A stretch of DNA of 64,000 nt from Beijerinckiaceae bacterium (GTDB lineage Bacteria; Pseudomonadota; Alphaproteobacteria; Rhizobiales; Beijerinckiaceae). The stretch spans positions 1-64,000 of the forward strand of contig CANGFT010000014.1 of assembly GCA_947453205.1 (NCBI GenBank), in the 5' to 3' direction. Made by a program: the position numbers and the translations under genes. Shown piece by piece: positions 45,481 to 53,573 of this stretch (the first letter of the stretch is position 1; the number at the start of each line of letters is the position of its first letter). The notes beneath the pieces were generated by a model. That model saw only the letters and a program-made list of their open reading frames with translations, ran no database searches and was not told where the DNA came from.

Positions 45481-48159
45481 ATGGCCAAGTGGGTCTACAC
45501 ATTCGGCGATGGCAAGGCCGAGGGCGCGACGCAGATGCGCGACCTTCTCGGCGGCAAGGGCGCGAATCTCGCGGAAATGGCGAACCTTGGCCTGCCGGTG
45601 CCCCCCGGCTTCACCATCACCACCGAGGTCTGCACCTGGTTTTACGCCAATGGCAGCCAGTATCCACAGGAGCTTAACGATCAGGTGGAGGCGGCGCTCG
45701 CCTATGTCGGGGCCATCGCGGGCCACACCTTCGGCGACGAGGCCGATCCCCTGCTCGTCTCCGTGCGCTCGGGCGCCCGCGCCTCCATGCCCGGCATGAT
45801 GGACACGGTGCTGAACCTCGGCCTGAACGACAGGACCGTGGAGGCCGTCGCGAAATCAGCCGGAGACGAGCGTTTCGCCTGGGACAGCTACCGCCGCTTC
45901 ATCCAGATGTATTCGAATGTGGTGCTCGACCTCGGCCACCACAATTTCGAGGAGATCCTGGAAGACTACAAGGACATGCACGGCCATATGCTCGACACCG
46001 ACCTTGACGCCACGGACTGGCGCGAGGTCGTCGGCCGTTACAAGGCCTGCGTCGAGGAAAAGACCGGCAAGCCCTTCCCGCAGGATCCGCGCGCCCAGCT
46101 CTGGGGGGCGGTGGGCGCCGTCTTCGGCTCCTGGATGAACCAGCGCGCCATCACCTATCGCCGCCTCAACGACATCCCCGAGAGCTGGGGAACCGCCGTC
46201 AATGTGCAGGCCATGGTCTTCGGCAACATGGGCGAGACCTCGGCCACCGGCGTCGCCTTCACGCGCAACCCCTCTACGGGCGAGAATGAGCTTTATGGCG
46301 AGTTCCTCATCAACGCCCAGGGCGAGGATGTGGTCGCGGGCATCCGCACGCCCCAGAACATCACCGAGGCCGCGCGCATCGCCGCCCATTCGGACAAGCC
46401 CTCCATGGAGAGCGCGCTGCCGGAGTGTTTCGCTGAATTCGTCCGCGTGACCCATCTGCTCGAAAAGCACTACCGCGACATGCAGGACATGGAGTTCACC
46501 GTCGAGCGCGGCAAGCTCTGGATGCTGCAGACGCGCGGCGGCAAGCGCACCGCCAAAGCGGCGCTGCGGATCGCCGTCGACATGGCCGCCGAGGGGCTCA
46601 TCAGCCATGATGAGGCGATCCTGCGCATTGATCCGGCCTCGCTCGATCAGTTGCTGCACCCGACCATCGACCCCAAGGCCGAGCGCAAGGTGATCGGCAC
46701 GGGCCTGCCGGCGTCGCCGGGCGCGGCCTGCGGCGAGATCGTCTTCAATTCCGATGAAGCGGAGCTCCTCAAGAACGCTGGCCGCAAGGTCATTCTGGTG
46801 CGTGTGGAGACCTCGCCCGAGGACATCCACGGCATGCACGCCTCCGAGGGCATCCTGACGACGCGCGGCGGCATGACCTCCCATGCGGCCGTGGTGGCGC
46901 GCGGCATGGGCAAGCCCTGCGTCTCCGGCGCAGGCTCGATCCGCGTCGATTACGCCGCCCAGACCTTCACGGTCGCGGGCAAGGTGATGAAGAAAGGCGA
47001 CATCATTACCATCGACGGCTCGACTGGCCAGGTGCTCGAAGGCTCCGCGCCCATGCTCGAGCCTGAGCTCTCCGGCGATTTCGCTAGGATCATGGAATGG
47101 GCCGACGCCGTGCGCCGCATGAAGGTGCGCACCAACGCCGACACGCCCAACGACGCCCGCGTGGCCCGCAACTTCGGCGCTGACGGCATCGGCCTGTGCC
47201 GCACCGAACATATGTTCTTCGAAGGCGACCGCATCATCGCGGTGCGTGAGATGATCCTTGCGGATGATGAGGCAGGGCGTCGCCATGCGCTGGCGAAGCT
47301 GCTGCCCATGCAGCGCCAGGATTTTGCGGCGCTCTTCGAGATCATGTCCGGCCTGCCCGTCACCATCCGCCTGCTCGACCCGCCGCTGCACGAATTCCTG
47401 CCCCATACGGATGCGGAGATCGCGGAGGTCGCCAAGGCCATGGGCGCGAGCCCCGAGAAGCTCAAGCGCCGCGCGGCGGAGCTGCATGAATTCAACCCCA
47501 TGCTGGGCTTTCGCGGCGTGCGCATCGCCATCCGCTATCCCGAAATCGCTGAAATGCAGGCGCGCGCCATTTTCGAAGGCGCCGTGGAGGCTGGGCGCAA
47601 GACCGGCCAGCCCGTGACCGCCGAAATCATGGTGCCGCTGGTGATGACGCTGGCCGAGCTCGATCTCATCAAAGCGCGCATCGTCGCCATGGCGGAGGCT
47701 GTGGCGAAGGAAAGCGGCGTCGCCGTGCCCTATCATATCGGCACGATGATCGAACTGCCCCGCGCCGCCCTGCGCGCCGCCGACATCGCGAAGACCGCCG
47801 AGTTCTTCTCCTTCGGCACCAATGACCTCACCCAGACGACGCTCGGCATCTCCCGCGACGACGCCGCGTCGTTTCTGGGCTCCTATACGCAAAAGGGCAT
47901 CCTGCCCGCCGATCCCTTCGTCACGCTCGATCAGGAGGGCGTGGGCGAGCTCGTGAAGATCGCCGCCGAGCGCGGCAGGGCCGTGCGGGCGGACATCAAG
48001 CTCGGAATCTGCGGCGAACATGGCGGCGACCCCGCCTCGATCGCCTTCTGCGAGAAGACCGGCCTCGATTACGTCTCCTGCTCGCCCTTCCGCGTGCCGA
48101 TCGCCCGGCTTGCGGCGGCGCAGGCGGCGCTGGGCAAGAAGGCCACGAGCACCGCCTGA
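45481..48159 (+). CDS. ppdK: PpdK, pyruvate, phosphate dikinase
   Basis: An 892-residue PPDK interconverting pyruvate, ATP and phosphate with PEP, AMP and PPi. It opens MAKWVYTFGDGKAEGATQMR and GGKGANLAEMANLGLPVPPG (nucleotide-binding domain). The central swivelling phosphohistidine is in TTRGGMTSHAAVVARGMGKP at about residue 460, and the PEP-binding C-terminal TIM barrel contains GIGLCRTEHMFF, MLGFRGVRI and the catalytic cysteine motif LGICGEHGGDP. The ATG at 45481 gives the standard N-terminus; a longer frame upstream is not supported. Serves gluconeogenesis or anaplerotic PEP supply from pyruvate or lactate. Confidence 0.95.
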   Translation: MAKWVYTFGDGKAEGATQMRDLLGGKGANLAEMANLGLPVPPGFTITTEVCTWFYANGSQYPQELNDQVEAALAYVGAIAGHTFGDEADPLLVSVRSGARASMPGMMDTVLNLGLNDRTVEAVAKSAGDERFAWDSYRRFIQMYSNVVLDLGHHNFEEILEDYKDMHGHMLDTDLDATDWREVVGRYKACVEEKTGKPFPQDPRAQLWGAVGAVFGSWMNQRAITYRRLNDIPESWGTAVNVQAMVFGNMGETSATGVAFTRNPSTGENELYGEFLINAQGEDVVAGIRTPQNITEAARIAAHSDKPSMESALPECFAEFVRVTHLLEKHYRDMQDMEFTVERGKLWMLQTRGGKRTAKAALRIAVDMAAEGLISHDEAILRIDPASLDQLLHPTIDPKAERKVIGTGLPASPGAACGEIVFNSDEAELLKNAGRKVILVRVETSPEDIHGMHASEGILTTRGGMTSHAAVVARGMGKPCVSGAGSIRVDYAAQTFTVAGKVMKKGDIITIDGSTGQVLEGSAPMLEPELSGDFARIMEWADAVRRMKVRTNADTPNDARVARNFGADGIGLCRTEHMFFEGDRIIAVREMILADDEAGRRHALAKLLPMQRQDFAALFEIMSGLPVTIRLLDPPLHEFLPHTDAEIAEVAKAMGASPEKLKRRAAELHEFNPMLGFRGVRIAIRYPEIAEMQARAIFEGAVEAGRKTGQPVTAEIMVPLVMTLAELDLIKARIVAMAEAVAKESGVAVPYHIGTMIELPRAALRAADIAKTAEFFSFGTNDLTQTTLGISRDDAASFLGSYTQKGILPADPFVTLDQEGVGELVKIAAERGRAVRADIKLGICGEHGGDPASIAFCEKTGLDYVSCSPFRVPIARLAAAQAALGKKATSTA

Positions 48160-48289
48160 CCTTGCGTCATTCTGGCACGGCCCTGCGCCTCACCCGGTAA
48201 TCGCTCCGTAAGCATGACAAAGCATAAACAGATTCAGCCTGGTCTGCGTCCCTTCCGCAGTCCGGCGTGTGTGTTTGTTTTGGCGCGTA
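48160..48289. other. Intergenic leader region after ppdK
   Basis: 130 bases without a gene. It contains a weak CTGCG...CGCAG stem around 48244-48260 followed by a T/G-rich tract (TGTGTGTTTGTTTTGG), which might be a poor terminator for ppdK, and then the perfect hairpin listed separately. Confidence 0.3.
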
Positions 48290-48326
48290 CTCTTCATGCG
48301 AAGCTTCACTCCCTTCGCATGAAGAG
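48290..48326 (+). promoter_or_regulatory. Perfect 14-bp stem-loop burying a ribosome binding site
   Basis: CTCTTCATGCGAAG (48290-48303) and CTTCGCATGAAGAG (48313-48326) are exact reverse complements separated by a 9-base loop. The right arm contains GAAGAG of the only ribosome binding site (GAAGAGG, 48321-48327) for the TTG start at 48335. In RNA the fold would hide that site; as DNA it could also be an operator. Confidence 0.65.
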
Positions 48327-48334
48327 GCCATTTC

Positions 48335-48643
48335 TTGCGTGAGGTTGCTTTGCGTTGGTCGCGTCTTGCAGGGGCGTTGGGCCTCATTTTTGGATTTGTC
48401 GCTCTCAGCCCTGTTCATGGTGTGGCCGCCGACGGGCGGGCGCCCGCTCCCATCGTCCTCGCCAGCCTCGCCATCGGCGAGCCGGAGGACTTCAAGGAGG
48501 TGTGGGAGGAGATCGAGCCTCGCGCCGACCTCAAGAGCGGCGCCGCCCAGTTTCCCGTCATCGATGACAGTCGCAAAGGCGACCCCATTCTCGGGCTGCG
48601 TCCGTCTTTCGAAACGAATCTGCGCGGCGGTCAAAACCGCTGA
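48335..48643 (+). CDS. Small secreted hypothetical protein (102 aa)
   Basis: A 102-residue protein with a likely Sec signal (SRLAGALGLIFGFVALSPVHG, cleavage near AAADG at residue 32). The mature part is short and acidic and ends AAQFPVIDDSRKGDPILGLRPSF. That ending resembles the segment that precedes the hydrolase domain in Rhizobiales SleB-type cell wall hydrolases, but no hydrolase domain follows before or after the stop, so it may be a truncated relative. The TTG start has GAAGAGG 7 bases upstream, sequestered in a hairpin. Confidence that it is expressed is moderate. Confidence 0.55.
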   Translation: MREVALRWSRLAGALGLIFGFVALSPVHGVAADGRAPAPIVLASLAIGEPEDFKEVWEEIEPRADLKSGAAQFPVIDDSRKGDPILGLRPSFETNLRGGQNR

Positions 48644-48688
48644 AGGCCGCAAAACATTCGCTGGACAGGGCGCGCTGTTCCCTCTATG

Positions 48689-48709
48689 AAATGCTCCAAT
48701 CGAGTATAA
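48689..48709 (+). promoter_or_regulatory. Palindromic operator candidate, copy 1 (nadA upstream region)
   Basis: AAATGCTC-CAATC-GAGTATAA, an 8-5-8 inverted repeat (ATRCTC / GAGYAT core). It has the same architecture and near-identical arms as copy 2 at 48755-48775. A TATGAA hexamer (48685-48690) with CTGGAC 18 bases earlier could be a promoter that it overlaps. Confidence 0.6.
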
Positions 48710-48718
48710 GGGCGCAAG

Positions 48719-48746
48719 CTCTCGCCAACCGTGGCGAGAGTTTTTT
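48719..48746 (+). terminator. Strong rho-independent terminator upstream of nadA
   Basis: Perfect 8-bp stem CTCTCGCC / GGCGAGAG with a 6-base loop, followed directly by six T. It lies between the two palindromic operator copies and 43 bases before nadA. It ends transcription from the small secreted protein gene and could also attenuate any promoter at operator copy 1. Confidence 0.85.
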
Positions 48747-48754
48747 GGACCCCC

Positions 48755-48775
48755 TTATACTCAATTCGAGCATAA
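48755..48775 (+). promoter_or_regulatory. Palindromic operator candidate, copy 2 (nadA)
   Basis: TTATACTC-AATTC-GAGCATAA, an 8-5-8 inverted repeat ending 13 bases before the nadA start. It contains a TATACT hexamer that could be a -10 element, and a TTGGAC hexamer (48745-48750) precedes it. In Rhizobiales, NAD synthesis genes are known from comparative genomics to be controlled by a repressor called NadQ; that this palindrome is its site is inference. Confidence 0.65.
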
Positions 48776-48788
48776 ATCGGAGGGCGTC

Positions 48789-49865
48789 ATGACCTTAGAG
48801 AGCCTTGTCCTGGACCGCCCCGCGTCCAAGGCGGCCGCGCCTGCCGGGCGCTATCCTGTCCTGCCCCGGCCGGACCTCACCTGGACGCCCGAGGTCGAAC
48901 GCGCGACCGCACATCTCTATGAAAAGGTGAAGACGGTCATCCCCCCGGTGGAGTGGCCCTTTCACGCCCCCTATGTGAAGGCGATCAACGATCTCAAGAA
49001 GGTCCGCAACGCCGTCATCCTCGCGCATAACTACCAGACGCCCGAGATCTACAACTGCGTGGCCGATGTCGTCGGCGACTCCCTGCAGCTCGCCCGTCTC
49101 GCAGCCTCCTCGAAGGCGGATGTGATCGTGCAGGGCGGCGTGCATTTCATGGCGGAGACCTCCAAGCTCCTCAGCCCCGAAAAGACCGTTCTGATCCCCG
49201 ACAGCAATGCGGGCTGCTCTCTGGCGGCCTCCATCACCGGGGCAGACGTGCGGGCCCTGCGCGCCGCCTATCCCGGCGTGCCCGTGGTCGCCTATGTGAA
49301 CACCTCCGCCGAGGTGAAGGCCGAGGTCGACATCTGCTGCACCTCCTCCAACGCCCTCAAGGTGGTCGAGAGCCTTGGCGTCGACCGGGTGCTCTTCCTG
49401 CCCGACCGCTTCCTCGCCCAGAATGTGCAGGCGCAGACCAAGGTCCAGATCATCGCCTGGACCGGCGCCTGCGAAGTGCATGAGCGCTTCACCGCCGAGG
49501 AGCTGCTGCGCGTGCGAGCCGACGATCCCTCGATCAAGATCATCGCCCATCCCGAATGTCCGCGCGAAGTGGTGGAGGTGTCGGATTTCTCGGGCTCCAC
49601 CGCCGCCATGATCGACTATGTGAAGCTCAACAAGCCCGCCCGCGTCGTCCTCGTCACCGAATGCTCGATGGCGGACAATGTGGCGGCCGAGACGCAGGGC
49701 GTGACCGAATTCGTGCGCCCCTGCAACCTTTGCCCCCACATGAAGCGCATCACCCTGCCGAAGATTCTCGACAGCCTGCTGACCATGGGCGAGGAGGTTC
49801 TGATCGACCCCGCCATCGCGGAGCGCGCCCGCGCCAGCGTGCAGCGCATGATCGATCTGGGCTGA
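48789..49865 (+). CDS. nadA: NadA, quinolinate synthase
   Basis: A 358-residue 4Fe-4S enzyme that condenses iminoaspartate with dihydroxyacetone phosphate to quinolinate in de novo NAD synthesis. Motifs are [38 protein letters not shown] with the first cluster cysteine, [12 protein letters not shown] with the second, and the C-terminal [18 protein letters not shown] with the third. A GGAGG ribosome binding site precedes the ATG. nadB and nadC, often adjacent in relatives, are not in the window. Expression is probably governed by the twin palindromes just upstream. Confidence 0.94.
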   Translation: MTLESLVLDRPASKAAAPAGRYPVLPRPDLTWTPEVERATAHLYEKVKTVIPPVEWPFHAPYVKAINDLKKVRNAVILAHNYQTPEIYNCVADVVGDSLQLARLAASSKADVIVQGGVHFMAETSKLLSPEKTVLIPDSNAGCSLAASITGADVRALRAAYPGVPVVAYVNTSAEVKAEVDICCTSSNALKVVESLGVDRVLFLPDRFLAQNVQAQTKVQIIAWTGACEVHERFTAEELLRVRADDPSIKIIAHPECPREVVEVSDFSGSTAAMIDYVKLNKPARVVLVTECSMADNVAAETQGVTEFVRPCNLCPHMKRITLPKILDSLLTMGEEVLIDPAIAERARASVQRMIDLG

Positions 49866-50018
49866 GCCGTCGGATTCAGGCGCTTATCCGGGCGCAGTCC
49901 CTTTCGGGGGCCTTGCCCACGGGGCTCAAAACAGCCATGTTCGGCGCAGAATGTGCCGGTGGTTGCGCCGGTTCGCCGCCGAGCTTGCTCGCCGCGCCCG
50001 ATCAGAAAGACGGTTCAG

Positions 50019-51788
50019 GTGTCGTCCATATTTTCGTTCCACTCCCTCCGCAGGGCCCTGGCCTTGACGCTGGCGCTCAGCGCGTCCGCGACGGCGGTCG
50101 AGGCGCAGAGCCAGCTCAGGACGCGTCGGCCCATCGCCGTCGCCTCCGCCTTTGAGGTGAGCGCCAGCCCAGCGGGCAATTATCTTGCGGCCCTGATCGC
50201 GGGCGCCGATCGCGACACGCTGGCCGCCTCGACCTTTTTCCGCGAGGCCCTGCGGTTCGACCCGCGCAACCGCGAATTGATGGAGCGCGCCTTCATCGCC
50301 TCGCTCTCCAATGGCAACATGCGCGAATCCTACGGCCTCGCCGAGCGGATCCTGCGCGGCGACCAGAAGAACGGCCTCGCCCATCTCGTGCTCGCCGCGC
50401 GCGCGATCCAGAACAAGCAATGGGCCACAGCCCGTGAATCGCTCAACAAGTCCGGCGGCGGACGCCAGCGCGACATCACGGCCATCCTGCTAAGCGCATG
50501 GGCCTATGCGGGCCAGGGGGACGCCAAGCGGGCCATGGAGATGCTGGACCGCATCAAGGACGACCGCTTCGCCGGTTTCCGCGACTATCACGCAGGCCTC
50601 ATCCTCGACCTCCTCGGCAATGTGGGCGAGGCCACGAAGCGCCTGAAGTCCTCCTATGAGGGTGAGAAGACGAGCCTGCGCGTCGTCGACGCCTATGGCC
50701 GCTTCCTGGCGCGCCGGGGCGACCCCGAGCAGGCGAAACAGGTCTATCAGGCCTTCGACCGCCTGCTTCCGCGCCACCCCATCATCCGCGCGGCCCTCGC
50801 CGCGCTCGACGCCAACAAGCCGCTGGAGCCTCTGGTGCGCAGCGCGGCCGCAGGGGCGGCGGAAGTCTTCTATGGCCTTGGCGCCGTGGGCGGCCAGCAG
50901 AACGACTCGCTGGCGGCGATGATCTATCTGCGCATGTCGCTGCATCTTGAAGGCGAAAATGGCCTCGCCATCGTCACGCTGGCGGATATTTTCGAGCGGC
51001 TGAAGCAATATGAGCGCGCCCTCGACCTCTATGAATCGGTCCCCGAGACGTCGCCCCTGCGGGCTAATGCGCAGGTTCAGTCCGGGCTGATCCTGGAGGC
51101 CATGGGCCGTTCGGACGACGCCCTGCAGCAGCTCAAGACCATCGTCGCCGATCAGCCCGGCGACATCGAGGCCCTGACGGCGCTGGGCAACCTGCAGCGT
51201 TCGCGCAAGGACTATGCCGAATCCGCCGCCACCTATTCGCGCGTGATCGACCAGTTGAAGACGCCCGCGCGCGGCGACTGGACGCTGTTTTATTTCCGCG
51301 GCATCGCCCATGAACGCTCAAAGCAATGGCCGCTCGCGGAGGCGGATTTCAAGAAGGCGCTGGAGCTCTTCCCCGACCAGCCGCTTGTGTTGAACTATCT
51401 CGGCTATTCCTGGGTCGACCAGAATGTGAACCTTGAGGAAGGCCTGCGCCTGCTGCGCCGCGCCGTCCAACTGCGTCCTGACGACGGCTACATCATCGAC
51501 AGCCTGGGCTGGGCCCATTACCGCATGGGCCGCTATGAGGAGGCCCTGCGCGAACTCGAACGCGCCATCGAACTGAAGCCCGGCGACCCCGTCATCAACG
51601 ATCATCTGGGCGATGTCTACTGGCGCGTCGGACGCAAGCTCGAAGCCTATTTCCAGTGGAACCACGCCCGCGACCTCAAGCCCGAGCCGGAAGATCTCGA
51701 GCGCATCCTCAAGAAGATCGAAAAGGGCCTCGAGGATGAGCCAAGGCCCACGTCCGCCGAGGCGGAGCCCCAGAAGAACGGCGGCTGA
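50019..51788 (+). CDS. Secreted tetratricopeptide-repeat protein
   Basis: About 589 residues with a signal peptide (LRRALALTLALSASATAVEAQ, cleavage near residue 32) and a body of tetratricopeptide repeats, recognisable for example as NYLGYSWVDQNVNLEEGLRL, DSLGWAHYRMGRYEEALREL and DHLGDVYWRVGRKLEAYFQW. Repeats in the first half are more degenerate. TPR proteins are scaffolds; alphaproteobacterial relatives of this size are periplasmic or outer-membrane associated with no set role. GTG at 50019 is chosen because it directly starts the signal peptide. It is followed 7 bases later by ispE, a neighbour pair seen in other Rhizobiales. Confidence 0.85.
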   Translation: MSSIFSFHSLRRALALTLALSASATAVEAQSQLRTRRPIAVASAFEVSASPAGNYLAALIAGADRDTLAASTFFREALRFDPRNRELMERAFIASLSNGNMRESYGLAERILRGDQKNGLAHLVLAARAIQNKQWATARESLNKSGGGRQRDITAILLSAWAYAGQGDAKRAMEMLDRIKDDRFAGFRDYHAGLILDLLGNVGEATKRLKSSYEGEKTSLRVVDAYGRFLARRGDPEQAKQVYQAFDRLLPRHPIIRAALAALDANKPLEPLVRSAAAGAAEVFYGLGAVGGQQNDSLAAMIYLRMSLHLEGENGLAIVTLADIFERLKQYERALDLYESVPETSPLRANAQVQSGLILEAMGRSDDALQQLKTIVADQPGDIEALTALGNLQRSRKDYAESAATYSRVIDQLKTPARGDWTLFYFRGIAHERSKQWPLAEADFKKALELFPDQPLVLNYLGYSWVDQNVNLEEGLRLLRRAVQLRPDDGYIIDSLGWAHYRMGRYEEALRELERAIELKPGDPVINDHLGDVYWRVGRKLEAYFQWNHARDLKPEPEDLERILKKIEKGLEDEPRPTSAEAEPQKNGG

Positions 51789-51795
51789 CCCCGCC

Positions 51796-52662
51796 ATGTT
51801 GATCGAGCGGGCGCGCGCCAAGATCAACCTCACACTGCACATCGAGCGGCGCAGGCCCGATGGCTTCCATGACCTTGAAAGCCTCGTGTGTTTTGCTGGC
51901 GCGGCGGATGCGCTGCGCCTGACGCCGGGCCCGACGCTCGGCTTCGCCATCGAGGGCCCGACCGCCCTGGCTGCAGGCGATGGCGACGACAATCTCGTGC
52001 TGCGCGCCGCCCGCAACCTCTGCGCCCTCGCGCCGGGCCTCACCACGGGCGCCTTTCATCTCCAGAAGCTTCTGCCCGTCGCGGCGGGCGTCGGCGGCGG
52101 CTCTGCGGATGCGGCGGCGGCACTGCGCCTGCTCGCGCGCGCCAACGGCTTCCCGCCTGATGATCCCCGCGTGATGGAGGCCGCGCGCGTGACGGGCTCC
52201 GACGTTCCGGTCTGCCTTGGGTCACGCGCGCGCATGATGCGCGGCGTCGGCGCGGATCTCGGGCCTGCGCTCGACCTGCCGCCGCTCTTTGCGGTGCTGG
52301 TCAATCCCGGCACGCCCGTGGAGACGAAAAGCGTTTTCGCGCGCATCGGTTTGGCGCCGGGCGAAGCCCTTGGCTTGGGCGGCCATCCGCCCATCGCTGA
52401 TGGCGCGTCCTTGGATCAGTTGCTGGGCCTGCTGCGCCGGGGCCGCAACGACATGGAGGACGCCGCCAGCGTCGTCGCCCCCGTCATCGGCTCGGTGATC
52501 GCCGTTCTCTCGGCGGCGCGCGGCTGCAAGCTCGCGCGCATGTCAGGCTCGGGCGCGACCTGCTTCGCCCTCTTCGACAACCGCCATGCCGCGATGAAGG
52601 CGGCGAGGGTCATCCGCCGCGATCATCCGCACTGGTGGGTCGCCGCGACGGTGCTGCGGTGA
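51796..52662 (+). CDS. ispE: IspE, 4-diphosphocytidyl-2-C-methyl-D-erythritol kinase
   Basis: A 288-residue GHMP kinase phosphorylating CDP-methylerythritol in the MEP pathway. Motifs are ERARAKINLTLHIERRRPDGFHDLES with the catalytic lysine region, the ATP-binding PVAAGVGGGSADAAAAL, and MSGSGATCFALFDN near the C-terminus. The ATG at 51796 gives the standard start; the frame extends upstream into the TPR gene only by chance. It lies 7 bases after that gene and is probably co-transcribed. A long imperfect hairpin with a T-run follows. Confidence 0.93.
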   Translation: MLIERARAKINLTLHIERRRPDGFHDLESLVCFAGAADALRLTPGPTLGFAIEGPTALAAGDGDDNLVLRAARNLCALAPGLTTGAFHLQKLLPVAAGVGGGSADAAAALRLLARANGFPPDDPRVMEAARVTGSDVPVCLGSRARMMRGVGADLGPALDLPPLFAVLVNPGTPVETKSVFARIGLAPGEALGLGGHPPIADGASLDQLLGLLRRGRNDMEDAASVVAPVIGSVIAVLSAARGCKLARMSGSGATCFALFDNRHAAMKAARVIRRDHPHWWVAATVLR

Positions 52663-52691
52663 GCTTTGGAGCCCCGCCACCTTGATTTTTG

Positions 52692-52706
52692 TACAACTTT
52701 GTTGTA
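52692..52706. promoter_or_regulatory. Orphan palindrome TACAAC-N3-GTTGTA
   Basis: A perfect 6-3-6 inverted repeat lying between the ends of two convergent genes, where no gene starts. It has the look of a GntR-type operator but no promoter to control, so it may be part of the terminator region or an insertion boundary. Confidence 0.3.
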
Positions 52707-52716
52707 TGAAAAATTC

Positions 52717-52790
52717 GTGACCCTTGCTTGGTAAACGCGCCCCCGGGCGCTATCCGAAAGGATTAGCCAAGAGTGCGGGTCACATTTTTT
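52717..52790 (+). terminator. Two-stem structure with T-run after ispE
   Basis: Outer arms GTGACCC (52717-52723) and GGGTCAC (52777-52783), helped by TTGG/CCAA, enclose an inner hairpin GCGCCC/GGGCGC (52737-52750). The outer arm is followed by seven T within ATTTTTTTAAT. Likely ends ispE transcription; the branched form is larger than a normal terminator. Confidence 0.5.
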
Positions 52791-53446
52791 TAATAAAAAT
52801 AGTCTTCTTCGGATTTTAGAAGGTCGATTTCCGTGAATATTTTATCACTGATCAAATCATACGATCTTGCATCACCGATCTCCCACTTTCGTTGGATCGC
52901 CCATGCACAATAGTCGGCGGCCCATAGCAATGGGTCTTTGGAAGAATCGATGAAAGAGACTTCCCATTTATCTCTCTCCACAGTCTGTTGGATGGTGTTG
53001 TTCACCGCAAGTTTAAATGAGGCCTTTGTTTTCTTCGAGCCGATGGAAGCCGCAGTTATAAGCAGCTTGTCGCAATCCGCCATCAGGTTTCCAGCGATGT
53101 TAGCGAAATGAAACCGCCATATATATCGGTAAAAACTGGCCTCATCTAATCTGATTTGTGGGCTTGCTTTCGCCTTCTCCAGGATGGTGACATCCACCCT
53201 GAAGTCATGAGACGCCAGAAGTGTGAACACCTTGTTCCTTGTCTCTTGCAGATCAGAAGTGGCGTGAAGTTTGTCTCTGTCAGTCTGACCCGACAAAACC
53301 AGCTCGCGGCGGACCTGAAGCAGATCGTGAGACAGGGCGCAATCATCGGTCGCGAAGGTGCAAAGCATGAAGTATTTGCTGGCGCCGTTCTGGCGCTTGA
53401 ACGTGAAGTCGCCAGCTTCGTCGGCGAACAAAAATTTGTTTGGCAT
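52790..53446 (-). CDS. DUF3800-domain protein
   Basis: A 218-residue DUF3800 protein. The N-terminal KFLFADEAGDFTF carries the DEAGD-type acidic motif, and the C-terminal part contains DPLLWAADYCAWAIQRKWE, the second conserved aspartate, a layout that suggests an RNase H-like nuclease fold. No activity has been shown for most members, several of which occur in phage, mobile or defence neighbourhoods. The gene is far more AT-rich than its surroundings and uses different codons (many AAA, GAT, TTT), indicating acquisition. The ATG at 53446 is preferred to GTG 53479, because the family N-terminus begins there. Confidence 0.8.
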   Translation of the reverse strand: MPNKFLFADEAGDFTFKRQNGASKYFMLCTFATDDCALSHDLLQVRRELVLSGQTDRDKLHATSDLQETRNKVFTLLASHDFRVDVTILEKAKASPQIRLDEASFYRYIWRFHFANIAGNLMADCDKLLITAASIGSKKTKASFKLAVNNTIQQTVERDKWEVSFIDSSKDPLLWAADYCAWAIQRKWEIGDARSYDLISDKIFTEIDLLKSEEDYFY

Positions 53447-53534
53447 GGAAACGGCGGCTCGTGATCCGTCAGGGTTCACAGCCTAGCTTGGCGACTTTAT
53501 CTTTGCAATAATTTGGGCGAGGCAAGCGAAAGAG

Positions 53535-53553
53535 GGCGCCGATGGAGCGCCCC
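53535..53553 (-). terminator. Terminator after purB
   Basis: Perfect 6-bp stem GGGCGC / GCGCCC with a 7-base loop, 21 bases beyond the purB stop on the minus strand, followed there by TCTTTCGCTT. Confidence 0.55.
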
Positions 53554-53573
53554 CAGACGCAGCCTGAAAAGCC

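Noticed and set aside
45856-48021. 721-codon minus-strand open frame opposite ppdK
   Set aside because: Antisense to an unambiguous PPDK; His/Asp/Gly-rich composition typical of shadow frames in GC-rich DNA.
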